Part shown: in pieces, positions 18,266 through 27,288 of the stretch
Position numbering within the stretch: position 1 is the stretch's first letter
Layout of the letters: each line of letters begins with the position of its first letter
Source: Rhizobium sp. 9140
Lineage (GTDB): Bacteria > Pseudomonadota > Alphaproteobacteria > Rhizobiales > Rhizobiaceae
Length of the DNA stretch: 64,000 nt
Direction of reading: 5' to 3'
NCBI RefSeq assembly: GCF_900067135.1
Contig: NZ_FJUR01000001.1
Span: forward strand, 1,739,501-1,803,500
Made by a program: the position numbers and the translations under genes
Notes under the pieces: generated by a model
Told to the model about the DNA's origin: nothing
What the model saw: only the letters and a program-made list of their open reading frames with translations
Database searches by the model: none

Positions 18266-18291
18266 GCCATGCGCAACTTGCATGGCTTTTT
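18266..18291 (+). terminator. Orphan Rho-independent terminator-like hairpin, + strand
   Basis: GCCATGC (18266-18272) pairs perfectly with GCATGGC (18280-18286) and is followed directly by TTTTT on the plus strand. No plus-strand gene lies upstream; the small genes here are all on the minus strand. It could end a small RNA or an antisense transcript. Confidence 0.5.
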
Positions 18292-18347
18292 CCCTCCGCC
18301 ATTCATAGTTTCTTCGCAATTGGAAAGAGGCGCGTGACGCACGAGCG

Positions 18348-19310
18348 TCAGGAATCGTCGGCCGCGGCAAACATCTGCAAGTCCTGCCAAGCAAGGCGCT
18401 TGCAGATCGGCGCGGACATCAGGTCCTGCGGATGCAACGTCGCCAGCGCCCGGAAGGTCTCGCCGCCCGTGCTGATCGTCCGCCAGTCCCCGCGCATTTC
18501 GTGGATCGTATCGGCGCCGCCGAAGAAGAATCGTGCTGCGAAATTGCCGAGAACCAGCACGCGCCGCGGCTTGGCGAGTGCGAATTGCCGGTCGAGGAAC
18601 GGCCGGCAGATCTCCATCTCCCGCGCGGACGGCATGCGATTGCCGGGTGGGCGCCAGGGAATGACGTTCGTGATCAGTACACCGGCCCGGTCGAGCCCGA
18701 TGGCCGTCAGCATCTTGTCCAGAAGATCGCCCTGCCGGCCGGCAAAGGGCCGCCCCTCGCGGTCGTCGTCGCCGTTCGGTCCCGGCCCGACGATCATCAG
18801 GCCGGCGGCTGGATCGCCCTCGGCAAAGACGAGGTTGCGGGCGCTGTTGCGCAGATTGCAGCCTGTGAAGCCTTCAAGTGCAAGCTTGAGGTCGGCGAGC
18901 GTCTGCGCCGATCCAGCAGCGATCCGCGCCTCGGCCACAGCCTGCTCATCGGGTATGGCGACGCGGGTGGAAACCGGGCGTGGTGCGGGCTCGGACTTCC
19001 CTCTCGTCTTCGGTTTTTCCGCAGCGGGGGGCTGAGCGCGGCCATCCGCTTCATTTTTGGGCGCTGGCGGCCTGTAGCTTTGCGCGGTCTGCAAGGCTCC
19101 CGCGTTGCCCCCACGACCAGAGCCCGACCCGGCTTCGCCGCGCGCCGTCTGGCTGGCGGCAAAGGCGGCGATCCGGTCGATCGGGTCGTCATCCAGCAGC
19201 CACTCCACGCCCGAATCGGCATGGAAATACAAAAGCGCCGCCATCTCGTGCGGCGTCATTGCATCCAGGGTCGGTCCGTCGGAAAACCGTGTCTCGTCGC
19301 GGGAGCTCAT
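18348..19310 (-). CDS. Uracil-DNA glycosylase (family 4/5-like)
   Basis: Base-excision repair enzyme removing uracil from DNA. The start at 19310 gives 320 residues. The first 120 are a low-complexity Pro/Ala/Arg-rich linker after a short helical segment, followed by the UDG fold. Motif A is seen as GPGPNGDDDREGRPFAGRQG, where most relatives read GEAPG, so the water-activating loop is atypical. The family motifs NVIPWRPPGNR and HPQDL are present. One Cys of the usual Fe-S CxxC pair is Phe here (FTGC), which I recall as common in alphaproteobacterial homologues. It is transcribed in the same direction as the Hsp70 gene upstream. Confidence 0.85.
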   Translation of the reverse strand: MSSRDETRFSDGPTLDAMTPHEMAALLYFHADSGVEWLLDDDPIDRIAAFAASQTARGEAGSGSGRGGNAGALQTAQSYRPPAPKNEADGRAQPPAAEKPKTRGKSEPAPRPVSTRVAIPDEQAVAEARIAAGSAQTLADLKLALEGFTGCNLRNSARNLVFAEGDPAAGLMIVGPGPNGDDDREGRPFAGRQGDLLDKMLTAIGLDRAGVLITNVIPWRPPGNRMPSAREMEICRPFLDRQFALAKPRRVLVLGNFAARFFFGGADTIHEMRGDWRTISTGGETFRALATLHPQDLMSAPICKRLAWQDLQMFAAADDS

Positions 19311-19387
19311 GACAGAAGGTTTACAGAAGCGCCGCCGCGCATGAAAGCGGCAAATGCTGCGAACGGGCTCGCCGCAGGCACCAGGCG

Positions 19388-20686
19388 TCAGTTCGCCGCC
19401 GCTGTCCACAGGTCGATGTCGTCCCGCGCGCCGATGAGTGCCAGACCGTGGGCGATGGAGAGGAGTTCGCCACCGCTCTCGATGCGTGCCGTATCGAACC
19501 GCCGCTCGAACATGCGCCGCACCGCTGGCACGAAGGACGTGCCGCCCGTGAGAAACACCTTGTCCACCGCACCGGCCGCTGTGTTCGTCTTTTCCAGCAC
19601 CTCGTCCAGCGCACTCTCGATCCGTCCGAGTTCCGGCGCGATCCACTGTTCGAAGTCGGCGCGGCGCACGATCTTGCGGCTGCGCTCGCCGAGCGGAGCG
19701 AAGAAGAACTCTGTCTCTTCCTCGGCCGAAAGCCGCATCTTGGTCGCGGAAACGGCCTGATACAGCGGATAGCCCTCGTCATGCTCGATAAGGTCGATAA
19801 AGGCTTCCAGCTTTTCCGGCTCCAGCGACGAGCGCACGAGCTGCTTCAGATCGGCGAAATCCTTCAGCGTCTTGAAGATCGACAGCTGGTTCCAGCGCCC
19901 GAAATTCGCGTAGTAGCCGGAGGGCACATCCAGCACTTTGTCGAAAGAGCGGAACTGGGTGCCCTTGCCGATCAGCGGCGAGACGAGATTGTCGATGATG
20001 CGAAAGTCGAAATGATCGCCCGCGATCCCGACGCCGGAATGGCCGATGGGCGTCGCCGACAGCACGCCGGCATGGGTTTCGAAGCGGATGAGCGAATAGT
20101 CGGTGGTGCCGCCGCCGAAGTCCGCGACCAGCACCGTCGCATCCTGTTTCAATGTCTGGGCGAAGTAGAAGGCGGCGGCAACCGGCTCGTAGACGTAGCG
20201 GATATCCGAAAAGCCGAAACTGCCGAGCGCCGTCTGGTAGCGCTCCAGCGCCAGGTTGTCGTCCGGGTTGGCGCCGGCATAGCGCACGGGCCGGCCGACG
20301 ACGATGCGGGTGCCGTCGACAGGCCAGGCATCGCCGGCATAGTCCTTCAGACGTGCGACGAAAGCGCGCATCAGGTCCTCGAAGCCATTCCGCCGCGCAA
20401 AGATCAGCGTCCCCTGAAAAAGCGGGCTCGCGGCAAAGGTCTTGATCGATTGCAGGAAGCGCGCGTCGCCGGGATTGTCGATGAAGGTGCGGATGGCGGC
20501 CTGTCCCGCCTCGATTTGCAGAGCCTGCGCGCCGAGGTTCGGATGCTTCATGAACGACAGGGCCGTCCGCATCGTATCGTATCGTCCGGCAGGACTGTCG
20601 AAGTCGATGGCCCGTGTTTTTCCGTGTTCGACGGCGGCCAGAACAGAGTTTGTGGTGCCGAAATCAAAGCCGAGCGACTGGGTCAT
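19388..20686 (-). CDS. Short Hsp70-family protein (YegD-like)
   Basis: ATPase of the Hsp70/actin fold, 432 residues, lacking the usual C-terminal substrate-binding domain. Phosphate 1 motif FDFGTTNSV lies at residues 7-15, phosphate 2 motif VADFGGGTTDYSLI near 185, and the adenosine motif VFLTGGTSFVPAVRRMF near 390. ATG 20686 is preceded by GAGGAAAGA. The size and layout match YegD, an Hsp70 paralogue of poorly defined role; it is not DnaK. The uracil-DNA glycosylase gene lies 77 bp downstream. Confidence 0.88.
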   Translation of the reverse strand: MTQSLGFDFGTTNSVLAAVEHGKTRAIDFDSPAGRYDTMRTALSFMKHPNLGAQALQIEAGQAAIRTFIDNPGDARFLQSIKTFAASPLFQGTLIFARRNGFEDLMRAFVARLKDYAGDAWPVDGTRIVVGRPVRYAGANPDDNLALERYQTALGSFGFSDIRYVYEPVAAAFYFAQTLKQDATVLVADFGGGTTDYSLIRFETHAGVLSATPIGHSGVGIAGDHFDFRIIDNLVSPLIGKGTQFRSFDKVLDVPSGYYANFGRWNQLSIFKTLKDFADLKQLVRSSLEPEKLEAFIDLIEHDEGYPLYQAVSATKMRLSAEEETEFFFAPLGERSRKIVRRADFEQWIAPELGRIESALDEVLEKTNTAAGAVDKVFLTGGTSFVPAVRRMFERRFDTARIESGGELLSIAHGLALIGARDDIDLWTAAAN

Positions 20687-21011
20687 GGTGTCTTTCCTCG
20701 TGGGGATCGCCGTGCTGCGGCAGGTCGAGCGCCGGGAGTTCCGGTCGCCGCAACGGCTGTCGATCGCGAGCATGGGCCGGCCCTTCGCGGTGGGCCTGCG
20801 GGAATGGAAATGGTCGCCGTTATCGGCTGTGGGGATGCCGCTCCCTCGCATGGCCCGCCCTCAAAAACAAGAGCGCCCGCCTTCGAAAACAGGAAGCGGA
20901 GACGGCATCGCGCCGCTTCGTGACGCACATCGGCTCGACAAGCTTGCTCTTATTTGACATGAGGACCCATGGAGACGGGCGCGGCATAGGCCGTTGAAGC
21001 GGAGGCTGGTC
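20687..21011. other. Divergent intergenic region Hsp70-like / ETF-QO
   Basis: About 325 bp of GC-rich sequence between two divergent genes. It must hold both promoters. No hairpin, RNA gene or repeat was identified, and open frames through it are shadows of neighbouring composition. Confidence 0.45.
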
Positions 21012-22676
21012 ATGAGCGAAATACAGGAAATGCCGGAGCGCGAAAGCATGGATTTCGACGTGGTCGTGGTGGGAGCCGGCCCCGCGGGCCTCTCCGCTGC
21101 GATCCGTCTGAAGCAGATCGATCCGGAACTGACGGTTGTGGTTCTTGAAAAGGGCGGCGAAGTCGGCGCCCATATCCTCTCGGGCGCCGTGGTCGATCCC
21201 TGCGGCGTGGATGCTCTTCTGCCCGGCTGGCGCGAGGAGGCGGACCATCCCTTCAAGACGGAGGTGACGGAGGACCAGTTCCTGCTGCTCGGCCCCGCTG
21301 GCTCCCTGCGCCTGCCGAATTTCGCCATGCCGCCGCTCATGAACAATCACGGCAACTATATCGTCTCGCTCGGCAATGTCTGTCGCTGGCTGGCCGGCAA
21401 GGCGGAAGAGCTCGGGGTGGAAATCTATCCCGGCTTTGCTGCGACCGAAGTGCTTTACAACGAGGAAGGCGCGGTCGTCGGTGTCGCCACCGGCGACATG
21501 GGCATCGAGAAGAACGGCGAGCCCGGCCCGAGCTTCGCCCGCGGCATGGAGCTTCGCGGCAAGTACGTGCTGATCGGCGAAGGCGTGCGCGGCTCGCTCG
21601 CCAAGCAGCTGATCGCCCGCTACGACCTGCAGAAGGATCGCGAGCCGCAGAAATACGGCATCGGCATCAAGGAGCTCTGGCAGGTGAAGCCCGAGAACCA
21701 CAAGCAGGGCCTCGTGCAGCACTCCTTCGGCTGGCCGCTGGGCCTCAGCACGGGTGGCGGCTCGTTTCTCTATCACCTCGAGGACAACACGGTTGCCGTC
21801 GGCTTCGTGGTGCATCTCAACTACAAGAACCCCTACCTCTACCCGTTCGAGGAGTTCCAGCGCTTCAAGACGCATCCGGCCATCCGCGGCACCTTCGAAG
21901 GGGGCAAGCGCCTGTCCTACGGCGCGCGCGCTATCACCGAGGGCGGCTATCAGTCGGTGCCGAAGCTGACCTTCCCGGGCGGCGCGCTGATCGGCTGTTC
22001 CGCCGGCCTCGTCAACGTCCCCCGCATCAAGGGCAGCCACAACGCCGTCCTTTCTGGCAAGATGGCGGCCGAGAAGATCGCCGCGGCGATTGCGGCCGGT
22101 CGGGCGAATGACGAGGTGGTCGAGATCGAGAACGAATGGCGCGCCGGCCCGATCGGGCAGGACCTCAAGCGCGTGCGCAACGTCAAGCCGCTCTGGTCGA
22201 AGCTCGGCACGGTGGCCGGCGTCGCGCTCGGCGGTCTCGACATGTGGACCAACCATCTTTTCGGCTTCTCGTTCTTCGGCACGCTGAAGCACGGCAAGAC
22301 GGATGCGCAAAGTCTGGAGCCGGCGGCAAAGCACAAGAAGATTGCCTATCCGAAGCCGGATGGTGTCCTGACCTTCGACCGGCTGTCCTCGGTGTTTCTT
22401 TCCAACACCAACCACGAGGAAGACCAGCCGGTCCACCTCAAGGTGAAGGACATGGCGCTGCAGAAGCGCTCCGAGCACGACATCTATGCCGGGCCGTCCA
22501 CACGCTATTGCCCGGCGGGCGTCTATGAATGGGTGGAGAAGGATGGCGAGGAGGTCTTCGTGATCAACGCGCAGAACTGCGTGCACTGCAAGACCTGCGA
22601 CATCAAGGATCCGAACGGCAACATCACCTGGGTTCCGCCGCAGGGCGGCGAGGGTCCTGTCTACCCGAACATGTAA
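21012..22676 (+). CDS. Electron transfer flavoprotein-ubiquinone oxidoreductase
   Basis: Inner-membrane-associated flavo-iron-sulphur enzyme passing electrons from reduced ETF (fatty-acid and amino-acid dehydrogenases) to ubiquinone. ATG 21012 has GGAGG upstream and gives 554 residues. The FAD dinucleotide-binding motif VVGAGPAGLSAAIRL is near residues 18-32. The C-terminal 4Fe-4S cluster Cys residues are in YCPAGVYEW and CVHCKTCDIKDP, with the invariant ending VPPQGGEGPVYPNM. The length is complete for the family. A terminator follows. Confidence 0.95.
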   Translation: MSEIQEMPERESMDFDVVVVGAGPAGLSAAIRLKQIDPELTVVVLEKGGEVGAHILSGAVVDPCGVDALLPGWREEADHPFKTEVTEDQFLLLGPAGSLRLPNFAMPPLMNNHGNYIVSLGNVCRWLAGKAEELGVEIYPGFAATEVLYNEEGAVVGVATGDMGIEKNGEPGPSFARGMELRGKYVLIGEGVRGSLAKQLIARYDLQKDREPQKYGIGIKELWQVKPENHKQGLVQHSFGWPLGLSTGGGSFLYHLEDNTVAVGFVVHLNYKNPYLYPFEEFQRFKTHPAIRGTFEGGKRLSYGARAITEGGYQSVPKLTFPGGALIGCSAGLVNVPRIKGSHNAVLSGKMAAEKIAAAIAAGRANDEVVEIENEWRAGPIGQDLKRVRNVKPLWSKLGTVAGVALGGLDMWTNHLFGFSFFGTLKHGKTDAQSLEPAAKHKKIAYPKPDGVLTFDRLSSVFLSNTNHEEDQPVHLKVKDMALQKRSEHDIYAGPSTRYCPAGVYEWVEKDGEEVFVINAQNCVHCKTCDIKDPNGNITWVPPQGGEGPVYPNM

Positions 22677-22723
22677 GGCTTGATAGAGCCGGGAAGACAC
22701 CTTCGCGGCGTTCTGGGAAAACG

Positions 22724-22780
22724 AAAACCCTCCACGACCCGGCTGGACGAGATGCCAGCGGGACGGGAGGGTTTTTCTTT
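22724..22780. terminator. Bidirectional terminator between ETF-QO and Sel1 gene
   Basis: AAAACCCTCC (22724-22733) pairs with GGAGGGTTTT (22766-22775). The loop holds a second stem (CCGGCTGG with CCAGCGG). T-runs on the plus side and the A-run at the other end allow use by both convergent genes. Confidence 0.85.
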
Positions 22781-22791
22781 ATGCGGATCGA

Positions 22792-23058
22792 TCAATGCAC
22801 GGTCATCCATTCGCGGGCCGAGCGCAGTGCGATGGCAAGATCGGCCTTCGACATGGTGGCGGCGAGTTCGGCGCGCAGTTCCGCTGCCCGCTCGGAGCCC
22901 TTGATGGCGGCGATGTTCAGCCACTTGTGGGCAGCGACGACGTCGATGTCGCAGCCGCGGCCTGTGGCGTACATCAGGCCCATGTTGCAGAAGGCTTCCG
23001 CGCGGTTTTCGCCGGCGATCGTTGCGTAGGTGAAATTCTGGAGGTCGAAGCGTGCCAT
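22792..23058 (-). CDS. Small Sel1-repeat protein
   Basis: ATG 23058 gives 88 residues. One Sel1/TPR-like repeat is clear in AEAFCNMGLMYATGRG followed by DVVAAHKWLNIAAIKGSERA. Such repeats form helical scaffolds for protein contacts. There is no signal peptide, so a cytoplasmic location is likely. Similar short single-repeat proteins are common in Rhizobiaceae, and the partner is unknown. It shares a bidirectional terminator with ETF-QO. Confidence 0.8.
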   Translation of the reverse strand: MARFDLQNFTYATIAGENRAEAFCNMGLMYATGRGCDIDVVAAHKWLNIAAIKGSERAAELRAELAATMSKADLAIALRSAREWMTVH

Positions 23059-23508
23059 TGTCGTTGTCCCTGTTTCGTTAGATCGTTTCTTCGTGCAGTC
23101 CCTGTTTCGACCCCTGAAAGCCCGGCCATCTGCGTGGCTCTTGATCTTCCGGAGGCTGTCGGCGGAGTGTTCGTCTCCGCTCGTCTTATGGGTTGGAGTA
23201 TGCGGCACGGCCTTCAATTCCCGCTTAAAATGCATGCTTAATTCGCGGCAAACGAAGTTCAAACGATTGGTAAACTTGGGTTTTTGTTAAACATCCGACC
23301 CCCTGCGAAGCCGGGCTTTCGTCTCGAATTTTACGCATCTTTTACATCTCGATTTCAACGCTTCGTTCACCACGAAACGCTGCGCACCTTTCGCGACCGA
23401 AAAATATCGACCGGCGCGATCTTTTCGAATCTGCCTTTTGACATTCCTTTTACGTTCACGTAATTTAGCAGGGAGACGCTCGGGAGGCGTCCTATGGAGG
23501 GAGATTTC
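23059..23508. other. Divergent intergenic region, Sel1 gene / DUF2147 gene
   Basis: 450 bp with lower GC than its surroundings (for example the stretch after 23250). It should contain both promoters. No coding frame with convincing character, RNA gene or clear operator was seen. Confidence 0.45.
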
Positions 23509-23856
23509 ATGAAGATCACATTGATCATGTCGGCCGCTATCCTGGGTTCGGCTCTTCTCGCATTGCCCGTTCTGGCAGCGGAGCCGATTGTCGGCAACTG
23601 GAAGACGGCGAGCGGCGAAACAGCCGCGATCGCCACCTGCGGCGGCAGCTTCTGCATCACGGTGAAGACCGGTAAGCATGCGGGAAAGAAGATCGGCACC
23701 CTGTCGGGCGCGGGCGAGGCCTATTCCGGCGAAGTGACGGACCCCGACAACGACAAGACCTATAGCGGCTCTGCCGCCGTCGTCGGCAACCAGTTGAAAC
23801 TGAAGGGCTGCGTGCTGAAGGTCCTCTGCAAGAGCCAGACCTGGAGCCGTCTCTAG
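23509..23856 (+). CDS. Secreted DUF2147 protein
   Basis: 115 residues from ATG 23509, which has GGAGGGAGA just upstream; the in-frame ATG 23494 overlaps that ribosome-binding site. A cleavable signal peptide (about residues 1-23, ending VLAAE) exports a small beta-rich domain starting IVGNWKTASGETAAI, the N-terminal signature of DUF2147. Four Cys residues in the mature part could form two disulphides. The molecular role of the family is unknown. Confidence 0.82.
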   Translation: MKITLIMSAAILGSALLALPVLAAEPIVGNWKTASGETAAIATCGGSFCITVKTGKHAGKKIGTLSGAGEAYSGEVTDPDNDKTYSGSAAVVGNQLKLKGCVLKVLCKSQTWSRL

Positions 23857-23921
23857 TCCTATCCGAGGCGGCGCCGGTTGGCGTCGCCGCCGCGCAAGGT
23901 GGCAACGATAAAGGAATGGAG

Positions 23922-23943
23922 CTTTCCCGGTTTGCCGGGAAAG
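23922..23943. terminator. Hairpin between convergent genes
   Basis: A perfect 9-bp stem, CTTTCCCGG with CCGGGAAAG, around a TTTG loop. It lies between the convergent DUF2147 and GST genes. There is no T-run, so termination is only inferred. Confidence 0.5.
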
Positions 23944-23994
23944 CCGGGATCGCGAGGGGTCCGGACGAAGCGAGAAATTCCCGCTCGATCCTCC

Positions 23995-24699
23995 CTACTG
24001 CGCGCGCTGGCCAAACAGGATCTTCTGCGCATCCTTGTCTTCCGACAGATGCTTCTGCCGCTCGCGCTCCTCACGGCCGACATCGAAGCCGGCGATGACG
24101 GCGGGGCGGGCCGAGAGGGTCTCGAACCAGCGCTTCAGGTGCGGGAAGTCGTTCAGATCCTGCCCGCCGCTTTCATACTGGCGCACCCAGCCCAAGCAGG
24201 CCATGTCGGCGATCGAATACTCGGTAGCAAGGAACTCGCGATCCGCAAGACGCCGGTTCATGACGCCGTAGAGGCGATTGACCTCGTTCGTATAGCGATC
24301 GATGCCATAGGCGATCTTCTCCGGGGCGTAGTGACGGAAGTGGTTGGCCTGTCCGGCCATCGGCCCCAGCCCGCCCATCTGCCAGAACAGCCACTGATCG
24401 ACATCCACGCGCGCCCGTTCGCCGCTCGGGTAGAAGCGGCCGGTCTTGCGGCCGAGATATTGCAGGATGGCGCCGGATTCAAACACGGAGATCGGCGTGC
24501 CACCCGGACCATCGGGATCGACGATGGCCGGCATGCGGTTGTTCGGGGCGATCTTCAGGAAGTCCGGCGCGAACTGCTCGCCCTTGGAGATGTTGATATA
24601 TTTGACCTCATAGGGAAGGCCGAGTTCTTCCAGCATGATGGTGATCTTCCAGCCATTGGGGGTCGGCCAGTAGTAGAGGTCTATGGGTGCGGACATCAT
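23995..24699 (-). CDS. Glutathione S-transferase family protein (YfcG/YghU type)
   Basis: Cytoplasmic 234-residue GST. The N-terminal thioredoxin-fold domain (about 5-90) begins IDLYYWPTPNGWKIT and carries the nu-class Thr/Asn active-site region, the cis-Pro in NRMPAIVDP and the glutathione-binding FESGAILQYL. The C-terminal all-helical domain (about 98-215) has DMACLGWV. Relatives YfcG and YghU have disulphide-bond reductase activity with glutathione. The start could be the second ATG (24696), closer to the ideal spacing from GGAG. Confidence 0.9.
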   Translation of the reverse strand: MMSAPIDLYYWPTPNGWKITIMLEELGLPYEVKYINISKGEQFAPDFLKIAPNNRMPAIVDPDGPGGTPISVFESGAILQYLGRKTGRFYPSGERARVDVDQWLFWQMGGLGPMAGQANHFRHYAPEKIAYGIDRYTNEVNRLYGVMNRRLADREFLATEYSIADMACLGWVRQYESGGQDLNDFPHLKRWFETLSARPAVIAGFDVGREERERQKHLSEDKDAQKILFGQRAQ

Positions 24700-24973
24700 G
24701 GTCTCCGGTCTCTTGCATGCATCGGGTTAGATGTGAGCCTAGCGCACAAACCCGAGAACCGAAACCGTCTGCGCAGGAACATCGCTCCCGCCCGGGCCGG
24801 TAAAGCAGGCCGGATGAGAGGCATCGAGAGGTTCGGTGAGAAGAATCGTTGCATTGCAGCATTCAACCTGAACGGCACATGAACCGACCTCTCAGCTAGA
24901 ATTCAGTTTGCCTGTGCGAAAAGACGGTCATCGAACCAACACCAACCCAATTGCTTCGAACGGATCGACTGTC

Positions 24974-25147
24974 ATGGATATTCTTGCACGCCGCCTCACG
25001 ATCATCAGCGCTCTCATGGTCGTCTTCGCCATGAGCCTGGCCGCCGCCGTCAGCGCCGATACCGAGCGCCGCCGCCAGCACGATTACACCACGACGCTGG
25101 CCGACTGCACCGCCCACACTGCCCAGTTTTGCCAGGCCAAGCTCTGA
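24974..25147 (+). CDS. Small exported protein, 57 residues
   Basis: ATG 24974 opens a short protein with a basic start (MDILARRL), a hydrophobic core and an Ala-rich cleavage region near AAAVSADTE, leaving a polar mature peptide of about 28 residues with two Cys that could pair. No family is recognised. There is no strong ribosome-binding site. It could be a true small periplasmic protein; coding support is moderate. Confidence 0.5.
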   Translation: MDILARRLTIISALMVVFAMSLAAAVSADTERRRQHDYTTTLADCTAHTAQFCQAKL

Positions 25148-25300
25148 CGCTGGCTGACGTAAGCGCGCCCGATCCAACGCGATAATAAGACGGGACCCGC
25201 CAAAGGCCGGCGGGTTACCAGGTGGGCGCACCGTCCAGTCGGGGTGCCTTCGCGCGCAAATCGGCTTGTGTCCGCTCCCGCATTCCGGTCTTCTGGCAGA

Positions 25301-25639
25301 ATGTTCGCGCTCCCTCTCTCCACCATCCTTATCTATGCGCTTGCGGCTCTGTTCGAGATCGCAGGCTGTTTCAGTCTTTGGGCGTGGCTGCGTCTCGGGC
25401 GGTCCGCGCTCTGGCTTATTCCCGGTATTGCCAGTCTGGTTGCCTTTGCCTGGCTTCTGACGTTCAGCCCGCAGCCGGCGGCGGGGCGTAGTTTTGCGGC
25501 CTATGGCGGTATCTATATTGCGGCGTCGGTCCTGTGGATGTGGCTGGCGGAAGGCGTTCGGCCGGATCGATTCGATTTCGCGGGCGTGCTGCTTGCGCTT
25601 GCCGGGACACTCGTCATCATCGCTCCTGCGCGCGGATAG
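25301..25639 (+). CDS. YnfA-family (UPF0060) membrane protein
   Basis: 112 residues with four membrane helices. The family signatures ALFEIAGCF at the start, [12 protein letters not shown] in the middle and [16 protein letters not shown] near the end are all present. YnfA proteins are SMR-like small membrane proteins; roles in efflux have been proposed. Start 25301 matches the usual family N-terminus, and the longer upstream frame is GC-shadow sequence. Confidence 0.92.
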   Translation: MFALPLSTILIYALAALFEIAGCFSLWAWLRLGRSALWLIPGIASLVAFAWLLTFSPQPAAGRSFAAYGGIYIAASVLWMWLAEGVRPDRFDFAGVLLALAGTLVIIAPARG

Positions 25640-25726
25640 AGGAAGAGAGGCCGGCTCTCATAGGAATTGCGCCGGTTCGTCTTCACTTGTCGTTTGCTTG
25701 TCAATTGCGGCGTCCTATAATGCCGC

Positions 25727-27226
25727 ATGAGCGCACGAATCTCCTCCATCCAAGCCCTTCCCACCGCAATGCCGGAGGCCTTCGAGCCGCAGACCTTCGA
25801 TGATCCGGTCAAGGCTGTCGATGCGCTGACGGCGCTCTACGAGCGCAACACCAATTTCCTCGTGGATGGCTTCACGGCGCTCGGCAAGGGTGTCGCCGCA
25901 AGCCGGTTCCGCGCCTGCTATCCGCAGGTCAGCATGGAAACCTCGAGCTTCGGCCATGTCGATTCGCGCCTGTCCTACGGCCATGTCACGGCGCCCGGCG
26001 TCTACACGACCACGGTCACGCGTCCGAAGCTTTTCCGGCATTATCTGAAGGAGCAGCTGGGCCTGCTGATCCGCAACCACGGCACCGGCATCACCGTGTC
26101 GGAATCCTCCACGCCCATCCCGCTGCACTTCGCCTTCGGTGAAGGCGCGCATGTCGAGGCGTCGCTCGCCGAAAACATCGACGTTCCCCTGCGCGACCTG
26201 TTCGATACGCCCGATCTCTCGACCACCGACGACGAGATCGCCAACGGCGCCTACGAGCCCGGCCCCGGCGAGCCGTTTCCGCTGGCCCCGTTCACGGCCC
26301 AGCGCATCGATTACTCGCTCGCGCGTCTCAGCCACTACACCGCGACCAGCGCGGCGCATTTCCAGAATTTCGTGCTCTTCACCAATTACCAGTTCTATAT
26401 CGACGAGTTCTGCGTCTGGGCGCGCAGGCAGATGGCCGAGGGTGGCAATGGCTATACGGCCTTCGTGGAGCCGGGAAACATTGTCACACAGGCCGGATCG
26501 GACGAGCCGGACAGTGATCTGACGCTCGCCCGTCTGCCGCAGATGCCGGCCTATCACCTGAAGAAGAAGGGCCATGGCGGCATCACCGTCGTCAATATCG
26601 GCGTCGGCCCCTCCAATGCCAAGACGATCACCGACCATATCGCCGTGCTGCGCCCGCATGCCTGGCTGATGCTCGGACACTGCGCCGGCCTGCGCAACAG
26701 TCAGGCGCTGGGCGACTACGTTCTGGCGCATGCCTATGTCCGCGAGGACCACGTGCTGGATGACGATCTGCCGGTCTGGGTGCCGATCCCGGCGCTCGCC
26801 GAAGTGCAGATGGCCCTACAGGAAGCCGTCGCGGAAACCACGGGCTACGAGGGCTACGACCTCAAGCGCATCATGCGCACCGGCACGGTCGCGACCATCG
26901 ACAATCGCAACTGGGAGCTTCGCGACCAGCGCGGCCCGGTCAAACGGCTCTCCCAGTCGCGCGCCATCGCGCTCGATATGGAATCGGCCACCATCGCCGC
27001 CAACGGCTTCCGCTTTCGCGTCCCCTATGGAACGCTCCTCTGCGTCTCTGACAAGCCGCTGCATGGCGAGTTGAAACTTCCCGGCATGGCGACGGCGTTC
27101 TACAAGAATCAGGTCAGCCAGCATTTGCAGATCGGCATTCGCGCGCTGGAGAAGCTGGCGGCCATGCCCCCGGAAAAGCTACATTCCCGCAAGCTGCGCA
27201 GCTTCTTCGAAACGGCCTTCCAGTAG
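25727..27226 (+). CDS. amn: AMP nucleosidase
   Basis: Cytoplasmic enzyme hydrolysing AMP to adenine and ribose-5-phosphate, helping to set adenylate pools. It is 499 residues, the normal length. The N-terminal regulatory domain (about 20-200) precedes the nucleoside-phosphorylase-fold catalytic domain, which shows GGITVVNIGVGPSNAKTITD, HCAGLRNSQALGDY and the substrate-binding region around LDMESATIAANGFRFRVPYG. It is a single-gene unit. Confidence 0.94.
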   Translation: MSARISSIQALPTAMPEAFEPQTFDDPVKAVDALTALYERNTNFLVDGFTALGKGVAASRFRACYPQVSMETSSFGHVDSRLSYGHVTAPGVYTTTVTRPKLFRHYLKEQLGLLIRNHGTGITVSESSTPIPLHFAFGEGAHVEASLAENIDVPLRDLFDTPDLSTTDDEIANGAYEPGPGEPFPLAPFTAQRIDYSLARLSHYTATSAAHFQNFVLFTNYQFYIDEFCVWARRQMAEGGNGYTAFVEPGNIVTQAGSDEPDSDLTLARLPQMPAYHLKKKGHGGITVVNIGVGPSNAKTITDHIAVLRPHAWLMLGHCAGLRNSQALGDYVLAHAYVREDHVLDDDLPVWVPIPALAEVQMALQEAVAETTGYEGYDLKRIMRTGTVATIDNRNWELRDQRGPVKRLSQSRAIALDMESATIAANGFRFRVPYGTLLCVSDKPLHGELKLPGMATAFYKNQVSQHLQIGIRALEKLAAMPPEKLHSRKLRSFFETAFQ

Positions 27227-27288
27227 CCCAAACAATAGCCCAAAAGGCGACGCCGACAGGACCTGCCGCGTTGGGTGTACCCCGGCGT

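Noticed and set aside
18432..19760. A 442-codon plus-strand frame
   Set aside because: Antisense to the uracil-DNA glycosylase and Hsp70-like genes; no domains in its translation.
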